Assembly: GCA_945878575.1 (NCBI GenBank)
Contig: CAMDUB010000003.1
Location: forward strand, 42,827-106,826
Length of the DNA: 64,000 nt
Origin: Phycisphaera mikurensis NBRC 102666
Lineage (GTDB): Bacteria; Planctomycetota; Phycisphaerae; Phycisphaerales; SM1A02
Reading direction: 5' to 3'
Shown: positions 8,866-17,158 of the stretch, one piece after another
Layout of the letters: each line of letters begins with the position of its first letter
Position numbering within the stretch: position 1 is the stretch's first letter
Program-made: the position numbers and the translations under genes
Notes under the pieces: generated by a model
What the model saw: only the letters and a program-made list of their open reading frames with translations
What the model was told of the DNA's origin: nothing
Database searches by the model: none

Positions 8866-9936
8866 GTGATTTCCGTAACTCTTGAAAATATCCACAAGGC
8901 CTATGGACAGTCCGTGGCTGTCGATGGTGTGACCATGGAAGCCCCCAAAGGCGGCCTGACGTTTCTGCTTGGCCCTTCGGGGTGCGGCAAGACCACCATC
9001 CTGCGCATGATTGCTGGCTTTCTTGAGCCGAGTGCTGGAGTGATTCGCTTTGGAGACCGAGACATCACGCACATCTCTGCGGAGAAGCGTGACTGCGGCA
9101 TGGTGTTTCAGAGTTATGCACTGTGGCCACACATGACCGTTGCGCAAAATGTTGCGTTCGGGCTTGAGGTGCGGAAGGTGCCCGCAGCCGAAATGCGCAA
9201 ACGTGTTGGCGAGGCGCTGGAGATGGTCCGCATGCATGCCTACGCCGATCGTAAGCCCAATCAACTTTCTGGTGGACAGCAGCAGCGCGTTGCACTTGCA
9301 CGCGCCATTGTTTACAAGCCCGATGTGCTGCTGCTTGACGAGCCGCTGTCAAATCTTGACGCGAAACTGCGCTTAGAAATGAGGGGCGAGATTCGCCGTA
9401 TCGTGGATGACCTTCGCGTCACCGCCATCTACGTCACGCATGATCAGAAAGAGAGCCTGAGTCTTGCCGACAAGATGGTGGTTCTCCGCGAAGGTCGCAT
9501 CGAGCAAGTCGGCGGCCCGCGTGAAATGTATGAGCGACCCTGCAATCGATTCGTAGCAGAATTCTTGGGTGAAACCAACTTCCTTGATGCAACGGTCGAG
9601 AGTTCCCCCACTCATGTCCCGCGCATGGTGAAGACCCGCGCTGGCATCCTGGAAACAACCACCGGTAGCGATTACCCCGCATCCGCGACTTTGGTTGCAA
9701 GCGTTCGCCCTGAGTCACTGCGTATGCATCCCCAGACACAGATCGCTGCTGATCGCCCCGCCCTCCGCGGTGTAGTTGCGGAGACCACTTACTTGGGCGA
9801 GGTGGCCCAACACCGCGTTGATTGCAACGGCGTGAATATAAAGGTGTTTGAACTGAATCCACGGCATCTCTCGCGCCGTGGGGAGCCGGTAGCGCTCACT
9901 GTAGAAGCCGACCAGGTGGTGCTGTTGGAGCGGTGA
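8866..9936 (+). CDS. ABC transporter ATP-binding protein, MalK/PotA/FbpC type
   Basis: ATPase subunit of an ABC importer. The protein of about 356 residues has Walker A LGPSGCGKTT (36-44), signature LSGGQQQRVALARA (about 133-146), Walker B VLLLDEPLSNLDAK (about 153-166), the switch His in VTHDQ, and a C-terminal TOBE-like region typical of importers of sugars, polyamines or iron. I chose the GTG at 8866 because VISVTLENIHKAYG is the normal family N-terminus; an ATG at 8836 would add ten residues. No permease or binding-protein gene adjoins it, so it may serve a transporter encoded elsewhere. A period-10 repeat follows the stop. Confidence 0.9.
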   Translation: MISVTLENIHKAYGQSVAVDGVTMEAPKGGLTFLLGPSGCGKTTILRMIAGFLEPSAGVIRFGDRDITHISAEKRDCGMVFQSYALWPHMTVAQNVAFGLEVRKVPAAEMRKRVGEALEMVRMHAYADRKPNQLSGGQQQRVALARAIVYKPDVLLLDEPLSNLDAKLRLEMRGEIRRIVDDLRVTAIYVTHDQKESLSLADKMVVLREGRIEQVGGPREMYERPCNRFVAEFLGETNFLDATVESSPTHVPRMVKTRAGILETTTGSDYPASATLVASVRPESLRMHPQTQIAADRPALRGVVAETTYLGEVAQHRVDCNGVNIKVFELNPRHLSRRGEPVALTVEADQVVLLER

Positions 9937-10020
9937 GGAGTGGTGAGGCGCGGTGAGGCGCGGCGCGGCGAGGTGCGGTAACGAACGGTGAGGTGAGGAG
10001 CGGTAAGGCGCGGCGCAGTG
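9931..10020 (+). repeat. degenerate period-10 G-rich repeat
   Basis: Nine consecutive decamers related to CGGTGAGGCG fill this stretch; clear copies are TGGTGAGGCG, CGGTGAGGCG, AGGTGAGGAG and CGGTAAGGCG. The array starts at the stop codon of the ABC ATPase and ends 26 bases before the fucosidase start codon. The strand shown is purine-rich, almost free of T runs, and shows no clear hairpin followed by T residues. A slippage product or a regulatory spacer are both possible. Confidence 0.7.
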
Positions 10021-10046
10021 TTCCGGGCTCAACCTATCCTGCTTAC

Positions 10047-11876
10047 ATGCGCACATCGATCGCCGCGGCTTCGGCCGCCATCGTCCTTGGTTCCATGCTC
10101 GCCGCCTCGAATGCCGTCAATGTCCCGCCGGCGGGATTGAAAGAAACGCCTGATGCGCGCAATGCACGCATGGCGTGGTGGCGATCGGCGCGCTTTGGAA
10201 TGTTCATCCACTTTGGTTTGTACTCCACGCCTGCGGGCACGTGGGACGGAAAGGAAGTTGGTGGCGTTGGTGAATGGCTCCTGCAAAATGGAAAGATTGA
10301 TCCGATCGTCTATGAGAAGACGCTTGTGCCGCAATTCAATCCGGTGAAGTTTGATGCCAAGCAATGGGCAGATCTCGCCCGTGATGCCGGTATGCAATAT
10401 GTAGTCATCACCACCAAGCACCACGACGGCTTTGCACTTTGGAACAGCGCCGTGAGTGAGTACGACGTGATGGCCACGCCATTCAAGCGCGACATCATGA
10501 AGGAGCTCGCCGACGCGGTGCGCGCCGACGGAATGCAGATGTGTTGGTACCACTCGATCATGGATTGGCACCACCCTGACTACCTACCGCGCCGTCCATG
10601 GGATCAGCGTGCAGTGGATCCACAAAGCTATCCAAGGTATGTGAACTACATGCAGGCGCAGCTCAAGGAAATCCTTACCAATTACGGCAAAATCGGCATC
10701 GTGTGGTTCGATGGTGAATGGGAAGACACCTGGAACCACAGCTGGGGCAAGGCCACTGATGACTTCGTGCGCGCCATCCAGCCACAGATCATTGTGAACA
10801 ATCGTGTCGACAGTGGTCGCGCCGGAATGGAGGGATTCTCCAAAGATGAGGCATCCCGTGGCGACTACGGAACGCCAGAGCAGACCATTCCACCAAATGG
10901 CATGCCGGGCAAGGACTGGGAAACGTGCATGACCATGAATGACACGTGGGGTTTCAAATCTTCTGATCACAATTGGAAGAGTTCGCAAGAACTCATTCGC
11001 ATGTTGTGTGACATCGCCTCCAAGGGTGGCAATTTTCTCCTGAATGTTGGACCGCGTGGCGACGGCACTATCCCACCAGAAAGCATCGAGCGACTGAAGC
11101 GCATGGGCGAATGGATGAAGGTGAACGGTACGGCGATTCACGGCACCGAAGCCACACCGTTCCCACGGAAATTTCAGTGGGGCCGAATCACCCAGGGAGT
11201 TGGTCCGCTCAGTGGCCGCGAAAGCACCACGCTGAACCTCATGGTCTTTGATTGGCCCGCAGATGGCACGCTGCGGCTCCCTGGCATGAGTAACGAACCG
11301 CTCTCCGCCAAGATTCTTGGTGCATCTGACCGATCACCAACCGTCACCCGCCAGGGCGACACCATCGTTGTCAGCGGCCTTGGTGCCACGCCGGTCGACA
11401 AGGATGCGACCGTCGTACAGATTGGCATCGTTGGCAAGCCGGCGGTCGAGCCATTCATCATCAAGCCCGATGGCAATGGGATCATCACTTGCTCGGCCGC
11501 GGATGCGATCGTCACTGGAAGTATCCAGTACGAAAATCGATTTGAGAATCTCGGTTGGTGGCGCGACACTGCCAGCACCGCCTCTTGGACCGTGCAGATT
11601 CCAGCCACCGGCAAGTATCACGTGGCGGTCGCCTACGCATGCAACGTCACCTGCGGTGGTGACTTTGAAGTTTCGGTCATTGACCCCGATGGGGGCGGCA
11701 CCCAGACAATTACTCGGAACTTGCCGCCGCGCTCAGACTGGAGCGATTTCATAAACCTAGCGGTCGGGAATATCGAACTCACCGCCGGCACCCGCGTTAT
11801 ATCGGTGAGGGCGGCGAGCAAGCCGGGTGAATCCTTCATCAATCTCCGTAACCTCACCTTGATGCCCCTGAAGTAA
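10047..11876 (+). CDS. secreted alpha-L-fucosidase (GH29)
   Basis: Retaining glycoside hydrolase releasing terminal L-fucose, probably from algal or animal glycans. The 609-residue protein starts with a signal peptide (MRTSIAAAS... to about ASNA). The catalytic domain shows the GH29 landmarks RFGMFIHFGLYS, AGMQYVVITTKHHDGFALW, and the nucleophile region IGIVWFDGEWE (Asp at about 223), followed by GNFLLNVGPRGDG. A C-terminal beta-rich region (about 460-609) resembles a carbohydrate-binding module. The ATG at 10047 is chosen because it begins the signal peptide. No sulfatase or transporter genes adjoin it; the nearby orphan ABC ATPase is of a sugar-importer-like type but a link is speculative. 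Confidence 0.93.
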   Translation: MRTSIAAASAAIVLGSMLAASNAVNVPPAGLKETPDARNARMAWWRSARFGMFIHFGLYSTPAGTWDGKEVGGVGEWLLQNGKIDPIVYEKTLVPQFNPVKFDAKQWADLARDAGMQYVVITTKHHDGFALWNSAVSEYDVMATPFKRDIMKELADAVRADGMQMCWYHSIMDWHHPDYLPRRPWDQRAVDPQSYPRYVNYMQAQLKEILTNYGKIGIVWFDGEWEDTWNHSWGKATDDFVRAIQPQIIVNNRVDSGRAGMEGFSKDEASRGDYGTPEQTIPPNGMPGKDWETCMTMNDTWGFKSSDHNWKSSQELIRMLCDIASKGGNFLLNVGPRGDGTIPPESIERLKRMGEWMKVNGTAIHGTEATPFPRKFQWGRITQGVGPLSGRESTTLNLMVFDWPADGTLRLPGMSNEPLSAKILGASDRSPTVTRQGDTIVVSGLGATPVDKDATVVQIGIVGKPAVEPFIIKPDGNGIITCSAADAIVTGSIQYENRFENLGWWRDTASTASWTVQIPATGKYHVAVAYACNVTCGGDFEVSVIDPDGGGTQTITRNLPPRSDWSDFINLAVGNIELTAGTRVISVRAASKPGESFINLRNLTLMPLK

Positions 11877-11891
11877 ACTGACCGCCCCCCT

Positions 11892-12788
11892 ATGCCCACC
11901 TTCACACTCAACGGAACGGCCATCGAACTTGAGCCCCAAACACGGGAGTCATTTGCATGGCTTGCCGGACAGGTCTACCGCCGACTCCACGAGGGCCCGC
12001 CGCTACCGGCGATCCTGACGGTCTTTGCGCATGAGGGCACCACCACCCAAGGACTGCCAACAAACGATGCTCGCATTCAAGCGATCTTGTGGACCCTGTG
12101 GCAGATTGGCATTGCCTCCGCACGCGTTGAAGGCGATGGCGAGAAGCGCGAAGTCAAGTGGGATAAGGGTGAGCATGCGAACATTGACACTCGCCCCATC
12201 ATTGAGCACTTCACCGAAGAGGGCATCAACGAAGGTCGCGCGCTCGCCGCGGGCCTCGTAGTGGTTGCAGGCCGTCACATCAAAGTGAATGGCATTGAGA
12301 TGCACGTGAAGATCAATAACTTTGAACTCATCAAGGCGCAGGCTGCTGAGATGGAGAAGCGTCGCACCGACCCAAAGAACGATCCAGCCATGGCTGCCGC
12401 GAGTTACCTCGCCGAACTTCTTGCACAGGGTGCTGACCAGAACGACCTACGACTCCGCGCCGCCGTTGAACTTGCCGCGGACCTCGGAATTCGATCCCTC
12501 TTTGTGGATGCCGCCACGCGCCAGCTGCGTATCGACGGATTCAATGAGCAAGCGGCCCTCGCAGCCGCATATTTCCAGGGTGCGCCAGTTGAGCAATTTC
12601 AGTCGGCGATCAATCGCGCCCAGGTACTGAATAAAATGGCGTTGGAAAGCGCGCAGAAATCCGGACGTGCGCCAACCGGCGGTACGGATGCTGCTCGCAC
12701 CCAAGCCGGCGGCACGGACTTGGTTGGAACAGCTGGAAAGCCTGGAAATCAAGGGCAAACCACGCCGTTCAAGCGTCGCCGCCGCTAA
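11892..12788 (+). CDS. hypothetical protein
   Basis: Not recognised. A 298-residue soluble protein without signal peptide or membrane segment. The first 60 residues are mixed alpha/beta; the centre (about 120-170) is rich in charged helices; residues 165-255 look all-helical, Ala-rich and repetitive in register (AVELAADLG, QAALAAAYFQG). The last 40 residues are Gly/Thr/Ala-rich and end in a basic KRRRR, which suggests nucleic acid or membrane-surface contact but proves nothing. It lies 15 bases after the fucosidase and may be co-transcribed, though the contents give no functional link. Confidence 0.75.
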   Translation: MPTFTLNGTAIELEPQTRESFAWLAGQVYRRLHEGPPLPAILTVFAHEGTTTQGLPTNDARIQAILWTLWQIGIASARVEGDGEKREVKWDKGEHANIDTRPIIEHFTEEGINEGRALAAGLVVVAGRHIKVNGIEMHVKINNFELIKAQAAEMEKRRTDPKNDPAMAAASYLAELLAQGADQNDLRLRAAVELAADLGIRSLFVDAATRQLRIDGFNEQAALAAAYFQGAPVEQFQSAINRAQVLNKMALESAQKSGRAPTGGTDAARTQAGGTDLVGTAGKPGNQGQTTPFKRRRR

Positions 12789-12919
12789 CTCTGCCACACT
12801 ACGCGGACCTTCCGCCCATGGCCTCGCGGGCTGTCCAAACGGACTTCGCGAGCAATTGTGCGCATATTTACCTCACAGAATCCTTGACCTGCGATGCACG
12901 GATAAGACCGTTCGAATGA

Positions 12920-12956
12920 CCCTGCGTGGTGATTCAGTGTGGACCGCCACGCAGGG
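12920..12956 (+). promoter_or_regulatory. 10-bp perfect inverted repeat before the macro-domain gene
   Basis: CCCTGCGTGG (12920-12929) pairs exactly with CCACGCAGGG (12947-12956) across a 17-base spacer. It ends 11 bases before the Shine-Dalgarno GAGGAGGG (12968-12975) of the macro-domain gene and is not followed by a T run, so an operator or 5' UTR hairpin fits better than a terminator. Confidence 0.5.
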
Positions 12957-12981
12957 CTCAGGAATTTGAGGAGGGAAAGCG

Positions 12982-13620
12982 ATGTGTGACAAAGTCGACA
13001 GTGAGAGCAACCTGGCCGGCAAGATCGCTACTACCACCTCTGGATGGCGACCAGTGCAGATTCAACTCCGCACTCCGGTTGCGGCCAATGCTGCTATGTA
13101 TCGCACACTGCTTGGTGACCTACCCGGTCTATCGATCGTGCGTGGGCAGCTCTTGGATGGGTGTGTTGCAGACGCTGTGATCGCGCCGACGAATAGCTTC
13201 GGCTATCTCGATGCAGGGATTGACAGCGCGTTCGCGCGCCGGTTCGGTCCGCGTCTGCAACGCTCACTCCAAGAGCGCATCGCCTGTGAGTTTGATGCTG
13301 AACTTCCGGTGGGTGAGGCAATCGTCATTCCAACCGGTGACTTCACCATGCCGTTTATGGTGGCTGCACCGGCGACGCAGTTCCCTGGATACATTTCCGC
13401 GGAACCGTTGATGTACAGCGCACTTCATGCCGCGCTGCGGGCAGTAAATGCCTGGAATATCGCTGATGAGTGGCCACCAATTGAAACAATCGTCCTGCCG
13501 GATATGGCTAGTACGGCCCATGGGTGGCGTGCTGAAACTTTAGTGCTGCAAGTTCGCGAGGCGCTCGAGGCATGGAATCGCGCACACGCTCTACAAGCCA
13601 AGCAATCCCGAGCCGCGTGA
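12982..13620 (+). CDS. macro-domain protein (ADP-ribose-binding type)
   Basis: A 212-residue cytosolic protein whose residues about 38-200 match the macro fold that binds ADP-ribose and related nucleotides. Visible landmarks are the first strand with ADAVIAPTNSFGYLDAGID, the glycine-rich loop, the helix FARRFGPRLQRSLQERI, PVGEAIVIPTGD, and a late strand TIVLPDMAS. Members hydrolyse ADP-ribosyl links or O-acetyl-ADP-ribose, or only bind. The start has an unusually strong ribosome-binding site (GAGGAGGG, 7-base spacing), and a perfect inverted repeat stands upstream. No ADP-ribosyltransferase or DarT-like toxin is adjacent, so an antitoxin role is not supported. Confidence 0.82.
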   Translation: MCDKVDSESNLAGKIATTTSGWRPVQIQLRTPVAANAAMYRTLLGDLPGLSIVRGQLLDGCVADAVIAPTNSFGYLDAGIDSAFARRFGPRLQRSLQERIACEFDAELPVGEAIVIPTGDFTMPFMVAAPATQFPGYISAEPLMYSALHAALRAVNAWNIADEWPPIETIVLPDMASTAHGWRAETLVLQVREALEAWNRAHALQAKQSRAA

Positions 13621-13626
13621 ATTGAC

Positions 13627-15507
13627 TCACGCAGCGCTAGCAATCGGCGGCATTGGTGCGCCAATGCTTGCACACACTGCGCGCAGTAGTTCTGCTTCTT
13701 CCACCGTGGTCTGACCATCGGCCGCAACGCACGCAACACAGGCATCCACCAGCTTTCGTTTGGTGGGAAGGTTCGCGTTCGACAGTCGCTGCAGTGATTC
13801 ATCAAGGCCGTCGAGCGTGCATAGATGTGCCGCCGTCTGTGCTGGGGGCAACAACGATTCTGAACCGCGCGCCGCGCGCCATGCCCGCGCCACCCCCGCT
13901 TTGTCAGTGGCGCCCGACCACGCCAAGACGCTCACCACCAACGCTACATCTGCAACTGTCGCGCGGGCGCTGGGGTCCTTTCCTGTACTTGGCCCCTCAA
14001 TTGCACCACGCAAGATGACTCGAACCGTCCATTCCAACCGATCAACCTGCGAGTCCGTGGCTATGAGTTGCGCCAACACCGCGCGGAATTGCTGATATTG
14101 CCCAGACGAAAGTTGTGCGAGCGACGCCGCGCACAATTCGATGACCGGCAATCGTTGTCTTGGGGTAATCGTCGTGCTCTGCTGAAGTGCATCAGTTGCG
14201 CTGGCAAGTGCAGGATCAGCAGCCGCAATACCAGCAAGCTGCGCCTGCCGTTCACGTCGGTCGCGCGCGAGAAGCAAGGAACAAATCACCGCCCGTGCAC
14301 TGAATGGATTCCGCGCAGCATCGACCACGGACTCAGGTAGTCCCGCGATGAGGCTGTGCGCCATGCCGATGTCGTGTGGGTTGAGTGACCCCATATTGCG
14401 GCGCGCACCGTGAATGGCCGCGGCAGAAACCCCATGAAATGCCGCCACTGACGAGGCGTGCGCGGTCGGTACCGGCCGAATGACTCCTGCAGTCGCTGCC
14501 GCAGTCGTCGCTGAAGCACTTGCCCCGGTCGCTATTGCCGCCGTCACTCCGGCCTCCACCATCTTGGCACCACGAATACGCGCAATGCGATCCTCAATCG
14601 GTGGGTGTGTTGAAAACAACGATGCAATGCCATTAGCAAAGAAGAAGTGGCTGAACTCCGCCGCTGCCGGTGCGCTCAGTTGACTGCCCGCGCCACGTGC
14701 GATTTTTTCCAGTGCACCGGCAATGCCATCTGGGTTACGCGTGTACTGCACCGCGCTGGCGTCTGCCAGAAACTCACGCTGCCTGCTCACTGCCGACTGA
14801 ATGATGCGCCCGAAGAAGTACCCAACAATTCCAATGATGAAGAGCGTAACACCAATTCCAAGTCCAATGGCTGCATTGCTGTTCTTGTCCCGCGATTGGC
14901 GGGAATACATCTGCGAACGAATCAGAATTCGACCAACCATGGAAACCGCAAAGATTCCACCAAGCCACGCCACCAGACGCATGTTGAGCCGCGTATCTCG
15001 ATGAAAGATATGGCTGAATTCATGCGCCATAACCCCCTGCAATTCATCGCGCGACAGCGCATGGATACAACCCCGCGTAACACCAATGACTGAGTCTTGC
15101 TCAGAATTTCCAGCCGCAAACGCGTTAATGGTCTGGTCCTCCATGAGGTAAACCGGTGGAACGCGAACACCGCTTGCAATGGCCATCTCCTCAACCACAT
15201 TGAGGACTCGCCGCTCGTCTGGATCACTTGATCCAGGGTCCACCTGAATTCCGCCCATCGCCTGTGCCACCGCCGCACCACCATGCGACATCTGCGCAAA
15301 TTTCACCGCCGTACCAATGCCGACAACAGCAAGAACCGAGCCAACCGACAGCGCAAACATTGATGGATCAAAGATCTTGCCGCGCGACACCGTGAGCGAG
15401 AGCACAACATGCACACTCACTACCGTGGCAATGACACCCATGACGAACAGCGCTACCAGCCAGCTGGTGTTGCGCTTCGCCCGTTCTTGGCTTTCAAAGA
15501 AATCCAT
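13627..15507 (-). CDS. M48-family membrane metalloprotease (HtpX-like)
   Basis: Membrane zinc protease likely acting in envelope quality control. The 626-residue protein has two N-terminal membrane helices (about 15-40 and 50-70), the zinc motif HEFSH (H162, H166), a further hydrophobic pair around 178-190 and 208-235, and the downstream Glu in the helix after QREFLADASAVQ. An Ala-rich linker (about 320-370) leads to a C-terminal extension of about 250 residues, ending in a short helical domain (DACVACVAADGQTTVEEAEL) that resembles TerB-type folds. HtpX itself is about 290 residues, so the extension is a distinctive feature. It is downstream of and 16 bases from lemA; the LemA-HtpX pairing is widely conserved. 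Confidence 0.9.
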   Translation of the reverse strand: MDFFESQERAKRNTSWLVALFVMGVIATVVSVHVVLSLTVSRGKIFDPSMFALSVGSVLAVVGIGTAVKFAQMSHGGAAVAQAMGGIQVDPGSSDPDERRVLNVVEEMAIASGVRVPPVYLMEDQTINAFAAGNSEQDSVIGVTRGCIHALSRDELQGVMAHEFSHIFHRDTRLNMRLVAWLGGIFAVSMVGRILIRSQMYSRQSRDKNSNAAIGLGIGVTLFIIGIVGYFFGRIIQSAVSRQREFLADASAVQYTRNPDGIAGALEKIARGAGSQLSAPAAAEFSHFFFANGIASLFSTHPPIEDRIARIRGAKMVEAGVTAAIATGASASATTAAATAGVIRPVPTAHASSVAAFHGVSAAAIHGARRNMGSLNPHDIGMAHSLIAGLPESVVDAARNPFSARAVICSLLLARDRRERQAQLAGIAAADPALASATDALQQSTTITPRQRLPVIELCAASLAQLSSGQYQQFRAVLAQLIATDSQVDRLEWTVRVILRGAIEGPSTGKDPSARATVADVALVVSVLAWSGATDKAGVARAWRAARGSESLLPPAQTAAHLCTLDGLDESLQRLSNANLPTKRKLVDACVACVAADGQTTVEEAELLRAVCASIGAPMPPIASAA

Positions 15508-15523
15508 TGCCGGTCTCCGTGCG

Positions 15524-16198
15524 TCAGGAATCGAGGGTGTTTCGTGGCGTTTCCACAGAGGCGGACGCGTTGAAATCTACATTTGGTAGCGCGCGCGCCG
15601 ACTGATCAGCCTCAAAGAGCGCGGCGGCTGTGAAGGAAAACAATCGCGCTACCAGAACGTCGGGAAAGACTGCCAATTTGGTATTAAAAGTCATCACCGC
15701 ATCGTTGTACGCCTGCCGCGAAAATGCAATGCGATTCTCGGTGCTTACCAGCTCTTCTTGCAATTGCAGTGCGTTGTTGTTGGCCTTGAGATCTGGATAT
15801 CGCTCCATTAAGATCATCAATTGCCCAAGCACCGCCTGCAATACACCTTCTGCGTTCGCCAGTGCGAGTGTCGCGCCTGCATCACCAGGATTTACAGTGA
15901 CAGCACTACGCGCGCTGATAGCCGCGGCACGTGCACTGGTCACCGCCTCAAGGGTGGACCGCTCGTGTTGCATATACCCCTTCACAGTGGCAACCAAGTT
16001 GGGTATCAAATCATGGCGCCTACGCAGTTGCACATCAATCTGCGAGAACCCATTCTGCACACGCACCCGGCGCGTCACCAGCCCGTTGTAGACCGCCATC
16101 AGCCAGATTGCAACCATGGCAATAGCGGTTCCGGCGGCCACCGCAGCCACCAGGACGGGCGAAACGGCAACGATTGTCGGGGCAGAATGCACGAACAT
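15524..16198 (-). CDS. lemA: LemA family protein
   Basis: A 224-residue protein with one N-terminal membrane helix (about 12-33) and the long helical LemA domain, marked by YNGLVTRRVRVQNGFSQIDV, RRRHDLIPNLVATVKGYMQHE and ENRIAFSRQAYNDAV. LemA proteins are envelope-associated; their biochemical role is unsettled, though they often pair with M48 proteases or TPM-domain proteins. I start it at the ATG at 16198, which gives the usual short segment before the membrane helix; the frame is open further but would overlap the divergent pcp gene. It forms a two-gene unit with the protease. Confidence 0.92.
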   Translation of the reverse strand: MFVHSAPTIVAVSPVLVAAVAAGTAIAMVAIWLMAVYNGLVTRRVRVQNGFSQIDVQLRRRHDLIPNLVATVKGYMQHERSTLEAVTSARAAAISARSAVTVNPGDAGATLALANAEGVLQAVLGQLMILMERYPDLKANNNALQLQEELVSTENRIAFSRQAYNDAVMTFNTKLAVFPDVLVARLFSFTAAALFEADQSARALPNVDFNASASVETPRNTLDS

Positions 16199-16223
16199 GT
16201 GCGTAGTTCTAGCATCGGGAACC

Positions 16224-16913
16224 ATGATCGGCATTCCCCGCATTCTGGTAACCGGATTCGAGCCCTTTGCAGGCAGCCTCCTGAACCCCACAGCGCTGAT
16301 TGTTGAGCGTTTGGCAGCCGAAGGAATTGCTGGTGCCATGATGCGCGCTGAAGTCCTACCAGTGGTCGGTGGTGTTGGACCCGGTTCAGCACGGGCGAGG
16401 CTTGATGCCGTATTAGCGGAATTTCAAGCTGACGCAGCGATTCACTTTGGTGAGGCGCATACTCGCAGTGAATTCAGCGTTGAACGCATCGCTATCAACC
16501 TTCGCGACTACCGCATTGCGGACAATGCGGGCGTCTGCGCGGAAGACACCCCGGTTGTGGAAGGCGCCCCTGCCGCACACTTCGCAACCCTTCCAATTCG
16601 AGCGATCGTAGACGCTGTGCGTGTTTCGGGTGTTGCAGCGGGAACATCTTTGACTGCGGGTAGCTATCTCTGTAACGAGGTGATGTTTCATTCACTTGAA
16701 CGGAGTGCGGCCACGGGTTGGCCAGCAATCGCCGGTTTCATACATGTCCCGCAGCTCGAAGAGCAGTTTGTGACTCGGCCGAACGATGCACAGCCCATAT
16801 CTGCACATGACTTGATGATCGCTACGCGCGCGGCGCTTGGTGCCGTTATGTTCCACCTTCGAACCATGCCACGCGGGACCATGCCTGATCGGCATCGACG
16901 ACGATTGGGTTAA
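16224..16913 (+). CDS. pcp: pyrrolidone-carboxylate (pyroglutamyl) peptidase
   Basis: Cytosolic C15 cysteine peptidase removing N-terminal pyroglutamate. The 229 residues keep the family landmarks: ILVTGFEPFAG (7-17), a Glu in VERIAIN (E87), the nucleophile in YLCNEVMF (C150) and the catalytic His in GFIHVPQL (H174), giving the Glu-Cys-His triad. The ATG at 16224 directly precedes the conserved N-terminal strand. The gene is divergent from lemA with 25 bases between start codons. A row of strong hairpins follows the stop. Confidence 0.93.
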   Translation: MIGIPRILVTGFEPFAGSLLNPTALIVERLAAEGIAGAMMRAEVLPVVGGVGPGSARARLDAVLAEFQADAAIHFGEAHTRSEFSVERIAINLRDYRIADNAGVCAEDTPVVEGAPAAHFATLPIRAIVDAVRVSGVAAGTSLTAGSYLCNEVMFHSLERSAATGWPAIAGFIHVPQLEEQFVTRPNDAQPISAHDLMIATRAALGAVMFHLRTMPRGTMPDRHRRRLG

Positions 16914-16917
16914 ACGG

Positions 16918-17076
16918 CACCGCCGCCGACTCGCATGGCCGCGAGTGTGGCGGTGACGTGTGGGCTGTATTTCAATAAGGCGCATGCCGTTGGCACGTTG
17001 CCAAGACATGCGCCCCACCCTGATGTGTGGACTACAGGGTGCTTTGTTGGAACACATGCGGTGATGTGTTCCAACA
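16918..17076 (+). ncRNA. row of four hairpins, candidate structured RNA or terminator cluster
   Basis: Four stems stand one after another between pcp and the crotonase gene. Stem 1: CACCGCC (16918-16924) with GGCGGTG (16949-16955), enclosing ACTCGC/GCGAGT (16929-16934, 16941-16946). Stem 2: GGCGCATG (16979-16986) with CATGCGCC (17007-17014), enclosing TTGGCA/TGCCAA around CGT. Stem 3: ACCCTG (17017-17022) with CAGGGT (17035-17040). Stem 4: 13 perfect pairs, TGTTGGAACACAT (17045-17057) with its complement (17064-17076) and a 6-base loop. None is followed by a clear T tract. The first could end pcp transcription. The density of perfect stems is far above chance; its function is unknown. Confidence 0.5.
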
Positions 17077-17158
17077 CCTTTGCTACGATCGAGCCAGCGA
17101 GCCTGTTCAGCACTGTTTCCCTAAATTTGACACAAATTTCTCACTCCGAACATTCTTT

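Noticed and set aside
12982..13620. DarG-type antitoxin
   Set aside because: No DarT-like ADP-ribosyltransferase gene next to it; DarG also has a longer C-terminal part.
17045..17076. Integron attC site or mobile-element end
   Set aside because: The palindrome lacks the RYYYAAC and GTTRRRY boxes, no integrase or transposase is in the window, and no flanking direct repeats were seen.
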